Assembly: GCA_001692895.1 (NCBI GenBank)
Contig: KV748190.1
Location: forward strand, 459,645-523,644
Source of the DNA: Cenococcum geophilum 1.58
Taxonomy: Eukaryota > Ascomycota > Dothideomycetes > Gloniales > Gloniaceae
Length of the DNA stretch: 64,000 bases
Direction of reading: 5' to 3'
Shown: positions 1-12,203 of the stretch, piece by piece
Layout: every line of letters starts with the position of its first letter
Numbering within the stretch: position 1 is the stretch's first letter
Translations under genes and position numbers: made by a program
Notes under the pieces: generated by a model
Told to the model about the DNA's origin: nothing
The model's database searches: none
Seen by the model: only the letters and a program-made list of their open reading frames with translations

Positions 1-281
1 GAGGTTTGTTTACAGCCTCCTCAGCTCATCATCTCGTACAGTGCCGAGTAGAACACATCAGCCCCTACTTTAATTAAAGAACCGCTTTTGCAGGGTCCAA
101 TGGATCAACTGCTAAATTCCCGGAGCCTAGGAAGCACAACACTCCAGAAGATAAAACAAGGCGCGGTCAATCGGCACTAGACCTTCCTCTACTATCCGTG
201 CCCGAAAAAGAACATTCTGGCTTGGGAAGTATGTTCTCAGTCATCCTAGAAGAACAAGACGAGTCTCCTCGATTGTGAGAC

Positions 282-1905
282 GTGCAAAGCCCTAAGGGAA
301 CCCGGGCTCGACTTTTCGGGTCTTTCCAATCAAATTCAAAATCATCCCAACTTTCTGCTCCACATAACCACAAAAGGGCACTGGAATTTCGATTTCACTA
401 CGAAGCTCGTAACGCTTTGTTATATATAACGGATTCTAATAGAACGAATACGGACACATTTTGGACGGCAGGTTCGAGGACGAGCACCGATATATACCAT
501 ACGAGTGTCACCACTAGGTCTAGCGAATATACCTCTTACCACAGCGAATCAGATCAGACAACTAACAAGATAATTCCGCCATTCAGCCTTGAACTCCACA
601 CTTCACAAAACCGATACACCCCGCAAAAAAGAAAGCTAACATCCGTGGAGAAAACCGACTGGTATCGTTTCCTGCAAGCCCGAAATTTGATCCCCCTGCC
701 TTTTCAGGAACAGAATTGGTCAGGACGAGGCCAGCATGCAGAATTCGACAAAGGCGAAGAGAAAGATGTCCCTCTAGTGATCGAAAAGGCCCTCGGGCAC
801 TTTACGACAGCATTAGTGCAAAGTGTCCTCAGCAAGAGAACCCGACTCGCTTGCAAGACGATCAAATGCGGGCGGAGAATCATGCAAGAGGATGCAATTA
901 AGAAGGTGGAGCATCTGCAGCGCCCTCAGCATTCACACATTGTACGGGCCATTGGTACATATACCATTGGCAAGGACCTCTCTCATACTGCTCCATCCCG
1001 TCGCTGAGTATAATTTGGAGATCTTTATTGATCATATATAGGAAAGCCCAGGATCCGAGAGCGCGGCAAGATTGGTAGATTGGGAGACTCTCTTGTTTGC
1101 GGAGTTCCCTGACAAAAAGCTCTGCTTATCGGCGTTTTTCGGATGTCTGTCCAGAGCGTGCAATACATCCATTCCAATGTTACCAAACACATGGATATTA
1201 AACCCAAAAACATTCTAGTGCGGAATATGCAGGGCAACAACCTAGGCCACTTTATGCGGTACAAAGTCTACATAGCAGACTTCGGCATCTCGCCCTCATA
1301 CTAGACGATATCTATCAAACGGAGCAGTCAAGAAGGAGAACTCTATCGAATTAATGTAGGCCGTTGAGCCTCAATATATACAGTCAAGCCAAATGGCCAA
1401 GACACCCCTAATCTATACCTACATAGGAGATCGCAATTAGCGCGTCGTTCGACAATATCCGAGTCGGATACTGAATCACCCACCCCATCCACCAAAACCT
1501 ATGCTGCCCCTGAGGTTATTAACCAGTCGAGGCGAGGCCTAAGTGCCGATGTCTTCTCGCTTGGCTGTGTTTTTGCAGAGTGTTGGCAGCTATCACTCAG
1601 ATAGAGCCAATCGAAGACAGTGAAAATCAACCCCTCAGACTTCTTCGAGAAAAGAATGATGACTATGACACATCCTACCAAGGCAACATCAAAGAAGTCC
1701 AAGAGTGGCTGCTCGGAATCAAGTTTTCTTTTCTGCATGGTTATCTGGGGTTGGTTTGTAATTGTATTGTACGGATGCTAGAATCCGATTATACATTGAG
1801 ACCAGTTGCCGCCCATTGTCCGTTTGGGAGTTGGTCAACTGCCGGCTTCTGCAAAATCCGTTCATGTTGCGTAGAGGTGCCAGAGCTTTTCGAAGCTGCC
1901 AAATT
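282..1905 (+). pseudogene. decayed Ser/Thr protein kinase
   Basis: The landmarks of a eukaryotic protein kinase occur in the right order but in different reading frames. An N-terminal open stretch (282-1007) ends in a beta3 lysine motif (LACKTIK) and an alphaC/beta4 region (HSHIVRAIGTYTIGKDL). The hinge (LLHPVAEYNLEIF) follows in another frame at about 970-1035. The catalytic loop (HMDIKPKNIL, about 1190-1220), the DFG motif (YIADFGIS, about 1270-1295), the APE segment (TYAAPEV, about 1497-1520) with DVFSLGCVF, and a last helix (MLESDYTLRP, about 1775-1805) come after. At least three frame changes and several stops separate them, so no single product can be made. The catalytic loop reads HMD rather than HRD. 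This type of kinase is common in expanded fungal families, often beside STAND/NLR genes; the substrate is unknown. Assignment to the kinase fold is firm, the exact 5' and 3' limits are not. Confidence 0.8.
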
Positions 1906-2710
1906 TTCCTGAACCGAAGTCACGAATGGACTAAACCGGCTTTATTGTAAATTCTCTAAGCGCCATCGATTGGAGAGCATTACTACTTACGCAGGACATC
2001 TTCCAGAGAATCAAGCAGACCAAGTGAAAGCCAACTTTACATCGGGTTTGCATGGTACCGTCCGATATTGGAATTGTTATTAGAGAAGATGTAATGAACG
2101 CGACACAGCCGCCTAGTCCCGAGCTTCCTCCAAACCCCCGTCTTGAGCACAACTCTAGATATTCCTTTGGCCGCCCCCAATCCTACATTTGGAATGTCTC
2201 TCGTCTTGCCTCCTACTAGCCTTCGGCAACCGTATGAGATCCTAGGACCATTATTTGGCTCATTTATTGTACAATATGTCAGATGTTATTACAGCAGCAC
2301 AAGATGAGATGGCAACATTCAGCACACAGACCTACAATTTTACGTGGAAAAATCGTTACCAGGGTTCTCAAGGCTGCTCACTCTTCAATCGTGGACGTTC
2401 ATTCTCTAAGCATCCTGAACCTTGTTCGTCTTGTTCAAAAAGATGCCAGTATCGTAAGGGGTGATGATATCGGTTGCAGTTAATTAGGTTTCAAAATCCA
2501 AAGAACTTCCATAGTTGCAGCTGCGAAATCGTAACAGCTACCAGGAGCGCTCTATAAAGAGACATCATTCTATCAGTGAGCAGGGCGTTAAAGAAGAAGT
2601 CGAACATTCGACAGTCTCGTCATATATTACTTCCTTCGGCGTATGCCGTAAAGTAATGTTAGCTGGCTCAACTTCAATGCTCCTCCGGGAGTTTCTCCGT
2701 TGCGAGACGT
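1906..2710. other. no gene recognised
   Basis: This stretch between the kinase pseudogene and the dioxygenase holds only short unlinked open frames. Part of 1990-2480 may be a degraded 3' extension of the kinase gene, because a frame stays fairly open to about 2220, but I recognise no domain in it. Confidence 0.4.
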
Positions 2711-3610
2711 TCATTCTTCTTTGGAGAAGAATCCGACATCCCCACTCACCTTCCCCATCTCCACCAATCGGTCCCGCATCCCCTCCGCTATCTTACTCAT
2801 CTCCGGGCCCAAATCTAAGAACTTACATCTCTCTACCCATTCTCCGACCCCATGTTGCAACACATTTCGCGCTCTGTCTTTACTACCCTTAGTATACCCA
2901 ATACTCCCATGCAGCGTCATCCGCTGCACGCTTGCATCATATACACCCCGATGTAGGATGTTATTGTCATAGAAAACCACATCTCCAGCGCTGAGATGCA
3001 CAACCTCCTGCCCCGGCATATTATCCTCATACGGATCAGCCGCCCTCTCCACATCGGTCCTCGCACGCTTGTGCGATCCCGGCACAACTATCAAACTCGC
3101 ATCATCATAGAGCGCCAGATTCCACTGCGCGTGGAACGCCGGCCTCCCCAACCTCTCCATCTCCTCCTCGGCCGTCGCCGTCGCCGGTATATCATCCCGG
3201 TGCCAGCGCAGCGCGAAATCCTTGTCCGGCCGCACGAGCAAGTTGTACAACTCCATGACCAGCTCGTCGGCCTCGCACCCGATCAGAAACCGCACCTGCT
3301 GCAGAAGCTCCTTGTCGAAGTAGCTGCGCGCGAAGGTCGCGTGGTCGGGCAGGTCCGGGTGCAGGAGGTGCTGCACGCCCCAGATGCCGTTGCTCGGGTC
3401 GGAGGACCACGGCGGGAACTGCTTTGGCACCGTGCGGATGTGGGGCCATTTGCCGGCGCGGGCTAGCGCTGCGGAGCGCGTCGCGGCGGTGCGGAGGGCT
3501 TCGAAGGAGGATGAGAAGGGGAAGAAGGATGCGGGGAAGACGACGAAGCCGTCGCGCTCGAGCGAAGCGCGCGATGCTAGGTAGCGCGAGGAATCGAGTT
3601 CGGCTGCCAT
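2711..3610 (-). CDS. phytanoyl-CoA dioxygenase (PhyH) family protein
   Basis: A single uninterrupted 299-residue frame. The family are non-haem Fe(II)/2-oxoglutarate oxygenases that hydroxylate small molecules or acyl-CoAs. The iron triad is visible: His137 and Asp139 in RWHRDD, and distal His220 in NNILHRG; Arg230 in VQRMTLHG is placed to bind 2-oxoglutarate. FHAQWNLALYDD and LIVVPGSHKR are the usual core strands. There is no signal peptide or membrane segment, so the protein is probably cytosolic. The start MAAELDSS is the first Met of the frame and precedes a typical N-terminal helix (ERDGFVVFPASFF). Length fits the family (about 280-320). GC is high, as in the P450 fossil downstream, and codon use looks healthy. 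The P450 fossil about 1 kb away raises the possibility of an old secondary-metabolite or detoxification pair, but nothing shows this directly. The substrate cannot be read from sequence. Confidence 0.9.
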   Translation of the reverse strand: MAAELDSSRYLASRASLERDGFVVFPASFFPFSSSFEALRTAATRSAALARAGKWPHIRTVPKQFPPWSSDPSNGIWGVQHLLHPDLPDHATFARSYFDKELLQQVRFLIGCEADELVMELYNLLVRPDKDFALRWHRDDIPATATAEEEMERLGRPAFHAQWNLALYDDASLIVVPGSHKRARTDVERAADPYEDNMPGQEVVHLSAGDVVFYDNNILHRGVYDASVQRMTLHGSIGYTKGSKDRARNVLQHGVGEWVERCKFLDLGPEMSKIAEGMRDRLVEMGKVSGDVGFFSKEE

Positions 3611-4569
3611 TCTGTCTTTGGCTGTCTTAGTCTGCTGTAAAAACGATCGCGCTATTTTAAAGGAGGTGAGTTCGCCAACATGGCCGGGGGGAAAGAGGAC
3701 TACATCAACTTTCTAGTAAGTCAGGGGCCTATGATGTTTCTTCGGCGAGAGAGCTGCAACGTTAATTGAGGTTCAGTCGTGCTGCGGGCTTCCCCCACAC
3801 AGACATGGAGATAAGCGGGGGAGAAATGTTTTGTGCCGCTCACTGAGGCTAGCTGCATTTGAGACATTTACAAAGAATTCCGCACGTCCCCTAAAAGATC
3901 GCCAATCAGGGGATATACCACAGAAAGAAATAATACTCCAGACGACTGAAATAGACGGTCGAATAGGCTGCATGCTACCTACATTCCGTCAAAACGGAGT
4001 TACTTGGTCATGATGAAGCGCCAAAGATGTGAAGGGCTGAGGAAGGTGAAATCTGTCAGTGGGAGTTAGCAAGAGTAAGGGCATCTCTCTCTTATTGTGA
4101 CGTATGATGAGACATAGCAAGAGACAAATACGGCAACCCGGAGTTGCTCAAGATCTGCTCACCTCTCTTCGTAACGGAGATTCGAAGTCAGCACAAAGAA
4201 TATCATTTCACCTTCGTCACAAAATATACTCGTACCTAGCTATATTCAACCTATCGAGTTACTGGTTAATACTTCTCAATTGTCGGACGATATCATTCAT
4301 TCTTTTTGCTCATCTTCCGCTCTCCGCTCTTCGGGCTATATTCACTCATGACCATTCGACCGCTTCTATCACACTGATTATCCAAACAACGTTCAGCTAT
4401 GTTTGCATCGATCCGGCCCGCCCCCGTGGACACTCTGTCTCCTTTACTTTTCCATTGTTACACTTAGTGATCAAACTAGCACTAGTTGTTAGGAAGTGAA
4501 ATAGAGCTCACTAACAGTGACCTGATTTTGGTTTCTTGCGTTCTCAGAGATCTTCACCATGCTCCAGGC
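3611..4569. other. intergenic, no gene recognised
   Basis: Upstream region of the dioxygenase (minus) and of the P450 fossil (plus). Short open frames at 3831-4013 and 4104-4499 show no domain or coding bias I can recognise. Confidence 0.5.
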
Positions 4570-6261
4570 TGCTAGTTACACTTCGAAAGGTTTCCTGGGT
4601 CACTTCACTAATGCCTAGTCCATTTGGTTAGTGTCCTCTGGTCGTTCGTATCTTCATCTAGCTCATATAAGTGAAACATACGGTAGGGATTCGCTTTACA
4701 AAAGTTTGCAGTGTCTGGTCGATAATCTTGTGAGCAATATTAGGCCCTCTCGCACGTATTGCGCTGAACATTCTTCTCACGGCCGACGCCGATCCTGTCC
4801 ACCGAATGAATGCCGCTCGATCACCGTGGCGTCGCTCGAGCTAATACAATCCCTCAAGCTGGAAGCAGATCGGGAGCACTTGGTTTGCTGTTTTGGTGAA
4901 GATAGACACGCTTTCCTGCGCTCCAAGGTAGCTTCGAGTGCAGCCGTGCGTGGTAATTGCTAGGTTGTACTCTACCAATTTCATACTTAACAGTATTGTG
5001 ATAGTATTCTGGCCGTGATATGCCCGACTGTGAGGCCCGCATAGATGCCGTGGTGTTTGATCTCATCAACTTCATCAAGTCCAAATATCTTTCTCGGTGA
5101 CCAGATTTCCGGTCATCCGACTGTGGCCCAGCAGCACATTTCTTCACCTTAGACGTTATCACCGATCTCATTTACGGCAAACCATTTGGGTATATAACCA
5201 AGAACGAGGATGTCCTGTCATCTCTACGGAATGTCCGGACCATACTGACACTACATTTTCTCGCTGCTCCATTCCTGCTCCTAGCTAAACTCCTCGGCGA
5301 CCCATGTACTGACACTACATTTTCTCGCTGCTCCATTCCTGCTCCTAGCTAAACTCCTCGGCGACCCATGTACTGACACTACATTTTCTCGCTGCTCCAT
5401 TCCTGCTCCTAGCTAAACTCCTCGGCGACCCATGGATGTTCAAGATGGCAGGCCGCATGGTCCGGAGATTTGGTTTTGACAGCCTCAAAGGGTGACCATT
5501 CTCCCCCCAATCTTCCTATCTACCTCTCACACGGAGAATATTCGCATCTGACGCATACCAAATCTCTCTGCAGGCTAGCCCACTCACACCATGGCGCCTC
5601 GCAGCCCGCCTCTCCCGCAATCGCCTCTTTCACAGCCCGCGGCCTCACCCCCGCTGACGCCGCCGACGAAGCCCTAGTCCGACTGCGCATCCCCTCCCCA
5701 CCCCTCCCTTCCCCGCCCCACTATATTCACCCAACTAATCCGCCCACCAGCCTCGCAGGCTTCGACTCCATCGCCACCGCCCTGCGCCACACCCTCCTCC
5801 GCATCCTCAGCTCCCCAACCGCCCACGCCCGCCTCCTCGCCGAGCTCCGCACCCTACCGCACCCTCCCGACCCCACCGTCTCCGAAACTACCATCAACCA
5901 CCTCCCCTACCTCCGCGCCTTCATCCTCGAGTCCCTCCGCCTCTTCCCGCTCCTAACGCCCTACCTCCTCAAGCGCTGCCTAGCCGCCGGTGCCACGCTG
6001 CCCGACGGCACGCGCATCCCCGGCGGGATAGAGGCGGTGGTCTCCTTCGTCGCGTTGCGGCGAGACAGGTCTGTTTACGGGGAGGACGTGGGGTGTTTCC
6101 GGCCGGAGCGGGGGGTCATGGAGTGACAGGTCGGGCTGGTGTTTATGAGTGGGCGGTTTCAGTGCTTGGGGAAGAGTTTGGTGCTGTTGGAGGTAAGGAA
6201 GGCGGTCGGGGAGCTGGTGAGGCGGTTTGAGATGAGCGTTGTAGATCTCGCGGGGGTGTGA
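4570..6261 (+). pseudogene. cytochrome P450, pisatin-demethylase-like, decayed
   Basis: Fragments run in P450 order through several frames. They are an N-terminal piece (SYLHLAHISETYG near 4650), GPLARIAL..LLTADADPVHRMNAARS (about 4743-4820), GEDRHAFLRSKVAS (about 4895-4935), a C/D-helix region ending FTLDVITDLIYGKPFGY (about 5140-5195), the I-helix start AGFDSIATALR (about 5755-5790), the K-helix ExxR in ESLRLFP (about 5928-5950), the PERF-like DVGCFRPER, and the haem loop FMSGRFQCLGKSL (about 6140-6180) with its Cys ligand. The order and wording match fungal pisatin-demethylase-like P450s. Breaks include several in the N-terminal third, an exact 64-bp triplication at 5243-5434 that adds 128 bp and shifts frame, and an in-frame TGA at 6124-6126 where a Trp would be expected before the haem loop. 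The 3' third (5560-6260) is GC-rich and nearly intact, so the gene probably died fairly recently. Confidence 0.88.
5243..5434. repeat. three exact tandem copies of a 64-bp unit
   Basis: Copies at 5243-5306, 5307-5370 and 5371-5434 are identical by eye. The unit lies inside the P450 fossil. With a single copy the reading runs without interruption from VRTILTLHF through LLLAKLLGDP to WMFKMAGR; the two extra copies add 128 bp and break the frame. Confidence 0.97.
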
Positions 6262-7365
6262 GATGAGCGGGGGATGAGTGCGAGTTGGGTAGAGGGGCTA
6301 TGACTTAGGGTGGAGGAGCGGATGGAAGTGTGAGAGGGTAGGAAGTGCGATTGGGCAGATTGAAGACTCGAGAAGGTTTTCAGTTTTGTATACGATATTG
6401 CCATGGAATTGGAACGGTGGGGTCTAACCTGATGTCTGGGGTAGATATTGGTAAGGGCAGGACCTGTTATTATTAGAATTTGAGCTATAATATTAGATGG
6501 GGTAATTCAACGACATAAAAATTCACTGCCGAATGCCTGGAATGCATCTCGATTCCATGAGACCATGGCGAGCATCATGAGCGAGCCAAAGGACAGCTTT
6601 GTCGTTGAACTTAGACATAGGAAAAGCACATCCAGCATTAGCTGAAAGTAGGGTTACCGAAAGTTTTGGTTCCATGTGGCAGCCGTTGCCTAGTAGTTTC
6701 CAAAAATCAAGTGAATGCATCCCAAGCGGAGAAGAAGGAATCCCAAAACCTACTTAAGTTCCTATGCAGAGCGGCGGAAACATTTCCAAGCACTTTTAGT
6801 CGTTTGCGAAAGTGAGGTTTCAAGAGGAAAGGATAACGGAATGACTTTTGGAAAAAGAAAAGATGCCCGAGGACGGATTTTGACCTATAACGCGCGTTGC
6901 GTTCCATTCATTTGCTCCGAATTATGCCATCGAGTTCGCCATAATGAAAGCCCAGTTGCAAGCCACTAGTGTTCTTATTTCCAAATGAAAATACCAAGGT
7001 TCGTCCCACACAACCGGAAGGTCCAGGTAATCTTGTTAAACTCTGTCGCGTTAGGAATAGGGCATAGCTAGCCCTCAAAGAATTCCTCTGAAATAATATT
7101 TCCCGTGTCGGTGCACTCGTTCTGCTAAATTGGTGGAGATGCGATTGAATGGCCCACAAAATTGAAGCCATATGTTTGATGTCTTGGCCTTGGCTTTGCT
7201 CTCTTCTGTCCTTTTGGGTCAGTCTCCATGGCGTCATTTCCCAATTCTTGTCAACGAAAACTTGTTGAAACAAATTCTAACCGATCTACCACTCCATCAT
7301 TTCCTCTTTCTCCCCACCTGTTACCAAATGGGTTAATGTGGCTCCCTATGTTATTTCTAATCCAT
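6262..7365. other. intergenic, no gene recognised
   Basis: About 1.1 kb between the end of the P450 fossil and the stop of the RNA polymerase gene. Short open frames on both strands (for example 6908-7273 minus) show no domain. I saw no inverted repeats here. The last few hundred bases will include the polymerase 3' UTR. Confidence 0.5.
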
Positions 7366-10300
7366 CTAATCCGAAAGGTCATCCTCATTTTCTACCGCGC
7401 TCCCGTATTCTGACTCATCCTCACCAATGACACTAATCTCTCTTGTTGCTGTCTTAACCTTCCTTGGTTTCAACAAAGCATACATGCTCCACTTGATGGT
7501 TCTTTCTGTGCCACTAGCAGTTGCCTTTATATATGCCAAATCGTTTCCTGCAAGGTGGAATGCAAAGGTACCGTTTTGGCCGAAGCTATGAAATAGCTTG
7601 AACAATGCCGAGGCCTTCAACAGCTGCCAATGTGTCCGGCCGCCAGGGATGCTCTGCACCCAACGACTGATGACTCGATCAGTCAAGTTGGTAGGCATTA
7701 TGGCTTTATAGACATTGTAGCAGTCTTCAACACAATCGTTGTAAATCTCGAAAACGAAAGCGTCGCCATGCTTCTTAATCCGAGTAATCCACATCTGATG
7801 TAATTCCGTAAGCTCCTCCCTAAGCATCTGCAGTTCTGATTGGATCACGGACTCAGCAGAGCCATTCTCTGTGACATAGGGATACTGCAAATCAGAGTCC
7901 CAATCTGTACCGCCCGCGAATGCATCCCTGACTTTGCGAATGGTTTCCTTAGTGTGCGGCTCGAGAACCTTGAAGTAGAGGTAATCGCAAATTTTGCTGA
8001 AGTCAGGGTGCGTCTTCGCCGCGTTGGAATCGTTGGACACATTCTTTCTTTTCATGTTTTCCTCCATAGCGATTCTGTAAGCGGGGACGGGAGGATTTTT
8101 CTTTTCGATATGTGGATTCTCCTGAATTAGTCGTTGGTAGGTAGCATCGTCTAACGTGTAGCCATTTTTAGAAGAGTCTACCAGTAAGTCATGAACATCG
8201 CTCATAGCATTGATTCCACGGGAATGAATGCGGTTTTCCCAATAGGAGAGCCTCTCGTGAAATTTGGTTGCTCTCCCTAGAAGACTATTGGAACATCGGA
8301 ATATGAAACTTGGTTCCAAAAACCTGTTTATGTCGGTCGAATTATCTCCCATTACATCTCCAAGGGTCCTTTGATCTACATGGATCCCGTAATCCTCTGG
8401 ACGAGGTGTTTTGGTGGGAGCCGGCGCGTTCTTGAAGGGCTTTACAAGTTCTGGTTCCCAACAAGTCCAGAAAATATCCCCATCGTAGTCCCCACCTTGG
8501 AGTTTTCCAGCGAGAGGATACGTTCCACGTACTGGAAATACTATAACATCGACAAAGTGTGCAAGCTCGTGTTTGAAAACAGCACGAACTTTCTGGATGT
8601 CTGATCGTCGACAAGCAGGTTGACGCCCAACAAGGACTTCCATGTTATTTAAATTTGGGTAGCTCTCTCCGGACAGTTTGTCTACGAAGTTGTTCGAGAA
8701 ATGGACATGGACTTCACCGGGCTCGAGAACTCCTTCTAGATCAACGATGCCAATAAGATTTGTTGCTTTGCCCAAATGAATTCGGAGGTTCCGCTTCATG
8801 AATTCAAGTTGTTTCTCAAGAAAGCGCTGAAACAAATCTGCCAGGTATTTGAACTTTACGGGTGAGAATCCAGCCTCAAGAAGAAGTATGATCTTCTCGC
8901 TCAATGCTATGGGTAGGTTCGCTTGCCATGCTATCCCTCGGTTTCGGTTACCTTCTTCCATGACAGAAGCCTGCTCATTGATCCATTTCCTTAGGCGTTC
9001 AGGGTATGCGATCAGCTCCAGCAGTTCATTCCTTTCAAAGTCTAGACGTTCATTCATAAGTTGAATGAGTTTCTCTTTAGGTACGCCTCGATCAATCAAT
9101 ATCGGAATGAAGGCTATGTGAAGAGAAGAAGCTACAGGAGTCATCCCGTCCTTAACAATATCCAATGTCAATCGACTCGGGTCATAAGTCTTGTCATTGA
9201 GGTCTTCAGCATGTGAATCGAATTTTCGCTGTTCCTTGGTAATTTCAATCCACACATCTAAGTGAGATGGGTCAGTTGTGCCAAATGGTGCACTCAGCAT
9301 CCAGACCCCTTTGGCACCTCCAATCCTACCCTGGAAGGTGCATGGCATCTTATAGGCTTTGTTGTAGCCTTTCCAGATTTCGCGAACGGCTCCTACCGAT
9401 ATTCGAGAGCAACCGTCATTCATGATGGCAGGATCTGTAGGATCATAGTTTTCATCCCATTGAATATTCAGGTCGTTGAATCGTGTGTCTTCCTGAGTGC
9501 CATTGGCACCAATGTCTAGGCCCTCCCTCAATTGTGACGGCCGGAAGACTAAACCCGGGGTAGTCTTCGAATGGCCGAGCTCCAGACGTGCGTAAGCTTT
9601 GCAGAACGTCATTCCAGCATTCAATTTCAATGGTATGAACCAGTTGATTATCTCGTAGATGGTCAACTCTGGCTTTAGGGAGTGGTACATATGGTTGCGT
9701 AGTCCTTTCGAATGGTCAGACTTCGGTAGTATATCACAGCCGGAAGTCGCGAAGAGCACTATCTTTAAACCAAAAGCTCCTTCTGGTCGGTTGGTAGACT
9801 TCTTGTCTGACTTAGGGCCTACGAAATACACGCGCCACTTTCTTCCAAGAAATGTGTGCTCTCGAAGCATCCATTCCTGAAATCCCTGGAGAACGTGTTG
9901 TGTCTGACCCGTGATATGCGGTGGAAGTTTTAAAAATGATGGGACAGATAGATACAGGAATCGGTCTGCTCCGAAGGCTCGCTGGAACCGGCAAGAGGGT
10001 AAGGATTGTAAGGTATCTAGACGTAGATTGAAAAGCGGGCCATTCTTATCCGTGTTGAAGGTGAGCTTTCCTTTGAAGGTGTAACCTTCAAAATCTTTCT
10101 CTGCGGCTGACCATGCTTTCCTAGATTCTCGTCTTCGTAGTTTGGAGCAGGCAGGAATTTTTAATATGGTTTCCCAGAATTTATCATAATCACCATAATC
10201 TGGGTCGTATTCGGACATTATGTCTTCTGGGCGTACCTTGCTTTCTAGAGCAATACGAAAACATTCCCAGCGGATGATGAACGGTGCATCTCTCATCCCT

Positions 10301-11861
10301 TGTGGCATTTCATGAATGGTCAGACCTTGCCTGGGAATATCACGAACTTGGTACTGAACACCCGAGCGTTTGCTTGGGCTAGTATCACAAGTCCTATTCG
10401 CACCTTCTGAAGTTGCGATAGCAAGATGTCTACTCTTAGCATCGTGGCCCTTCTGTCCGAACTCTGTTTCATTCTCTTCATTAGTATCGAGGGAAAGATC
10501 ATTTAGAGGTTGTGATAGGGGTGCTTCATGTGATTCACACGCCTTTAGAGCTTTGAGTGATGCGTCGTCATCCAAAGATTCTCTCGTCGCTGAGCTACTG
10601 GGAGCGGGGCTAGAAGCCAAGTCCGGATAATCAACATCATCGGGCTCCGTAATTTCGGTGGAAAATGATATATTCGCTGTAGCTGTGGTCCTGTAGCCAT
10701 CGCCTGAGAATACTGTGGAATATGACGTGGTACTTGAAGTGGCAGTAGAGTCGAAACTAGTATTTGCTGTTGATACATTCGGTGCGGAGATTGAGAATGA
10801 ACCATGAGGACGGTTTTGCAACCCCCAATCCGGGACGTCCTGATCAGGTTCTCGAGGTTGTCTTCCATATGGAGTCTTCGAAAATTTTGAGGATTGCTCT
10901 TCGCCCACAGAACTCTCGGATAACCTCTTTTTTGGCTTAGCACGCTCAAGAAGATTATCCAATGCTTCGGGGTTTCGTACCGGTGGACCCATCTGCACGT
11001 GCCTATTAGGAGCCTTGGCAGCTAGCGTGGGTGATTCCGGAGGAGTTGTGTATTCGTCCTCTTCATCCGTTGGTGTCCCCGGTTGTGTTGTATGTGCAGG
11101 GGTATAGGCAGAAGTTTCAGTCCCCGCAATTCCACGGTGAACCCTCACGTCTTCAGTGTCTATAGTAAGATTGTGGCCAACTGTGACCGAGAAAGCGTCA
11201 GTATAGCACAACATACCTCCATGATTCTACATAAGGTGATTTCATCTCGTCTCGCTTCAGGCCGACAGAATAGAAAATGACACTATTGGCTAGATCTTGA
11301 GCATGGGGAAACTCGATCGGGGGAACACAGCACCGCATCATCTACATGGAGAGGTAAAGTAGAAGGATAGAGGATATTGGCGGGAAGTACCCGATCCAAT
11401 GAGGCTGGATTACCCTGTCGAGGCATCTACAAAATAGAGTGCGGTCGCTTACCCAGAGGTGAACGGAGATTATGGACGGGACTTTGGTGGCGGCCTGAAT
11501 CCTTCTGCCCAAATGGGCTACCAATCTCCTCAGTCAGCAGCCTCAGTAAATAATCCAATTTCTCAGAACCTGAGGGCTTCTCTGACGCATGAGAGTTGAA
11601 CTCTGCTAAAATCCGGTCGAGTGGCTTCCCCTTTTTGAAGTACACGCGTTGGATCTTGTTATATACCTTGTCAGGGATAGAACCACTGCTAGTGCTTGGA
11701 GAAAAGAGTTTATCTCGAACGGACAGGCCAAGGCCCCAGCGGCTCTCTAATGACAGGACAATTTCATTGATCTCATCTCCGGGCCTGCGACTGGGTGTGC
11801 ATGGTGGTGCAACTGGTTCACTCTCGATACGTTCGGTATGTTCGGGTGGTCGGGGACTCAT
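7366..11861 (-). CDS. RNA-dependent RNA polymerase (QDE-1/SAD-1/RDR family)
   Basis: Cell-encoded RNA-dependent RNA polymerases make double-stranded RNA for quelling or meiotic silencing. The main exon (about 11164 to 7366) carries a disordered Ser/Thr-rich N-terminus, then the double-psi beta-barrel core. The catalytic loop QGGDYDGDIFW at about 8466-8500, roughly residue 905 of the long frame, has the three metal-binding aspartates of the family DxDGD motif. Other family signatures are RVYFVGPKSDKK, YARLELGHSKTTPGLVF and a conserved C-terminal region. An upstream frame (11861-11453, MSPRPPEHTER..) contains VYNKIQRVYFKKGKPLDRIL, fits the N-terminus of fungal homologues and ends at a GTAAGC donor (11452). 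Exons between 11452 and about 11164 are not resolved: a clear GTATGT..CTGAC..ATAG intron lies at about 11216-11160, and a frame open near 11425-11290 is a candidate middle exon but does not join in phase. The Met at 11214 is probably inside an intron. I cannot say whether it is the QDE-1, SAD-1 or RRP-3 type. Confidence 0.92.
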
Positions 11862-12203
11862 GCTCGAATAAAGTAAAGGTGACCAGATGAACTAGGTCAA
11901 AGTCAAATCAAAGTCAACACTTCAGGCAGGAAGAAGTCATTAACATTTAGTGAGGTCAGCGAGGAGAAAGGATTTGGGGGGAGGCCTTCCTGCCCGGGGG
12001 TCAGCGATGGGAAGAGCAAAGATGCCGGCCTAAGACGTGCCCAACGCGCCACGCTCTGTCATTAGCTAATCAGCGTGCCAAGAAATGCTGTATCACATTA
12101 TAATGCAAGAACAGCTGCAGCCTTTGATGCTTTAAGAACAATGACTCATGGTGGGCAACAGGGTTTAGCCCTTGGGCAGATGCATTGAAAAGCATCTGCA
12201 TTA
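11862..12203. other. probable promoter region of the RNA polymerase gene
   Basis: Non-coding stretch upstream of the polymerase start, bounded on the far side by the inverted-repeat element. It has the AAAGTCA-type short repeats at 11897-11921 and no recognisable gene. Confidence 0.4.

Noticed and set aside
3192-3630. Open frames on both strands inside the dioxygenase gene
   Set aside because: Shadows caused by high GC in the real frame.
4104-4499. 131-codon frame upstream of the P450 fossil
   Set aside because: No match to a P450 N-terminus or other domain; composition looks non-coding.
11200-11214. Met at 11214 as the start of the RNA polymerase
   Set aside because: It falls inside a likely GTATGT..ATAG intron, and a better N-terminal exon exists upstream.
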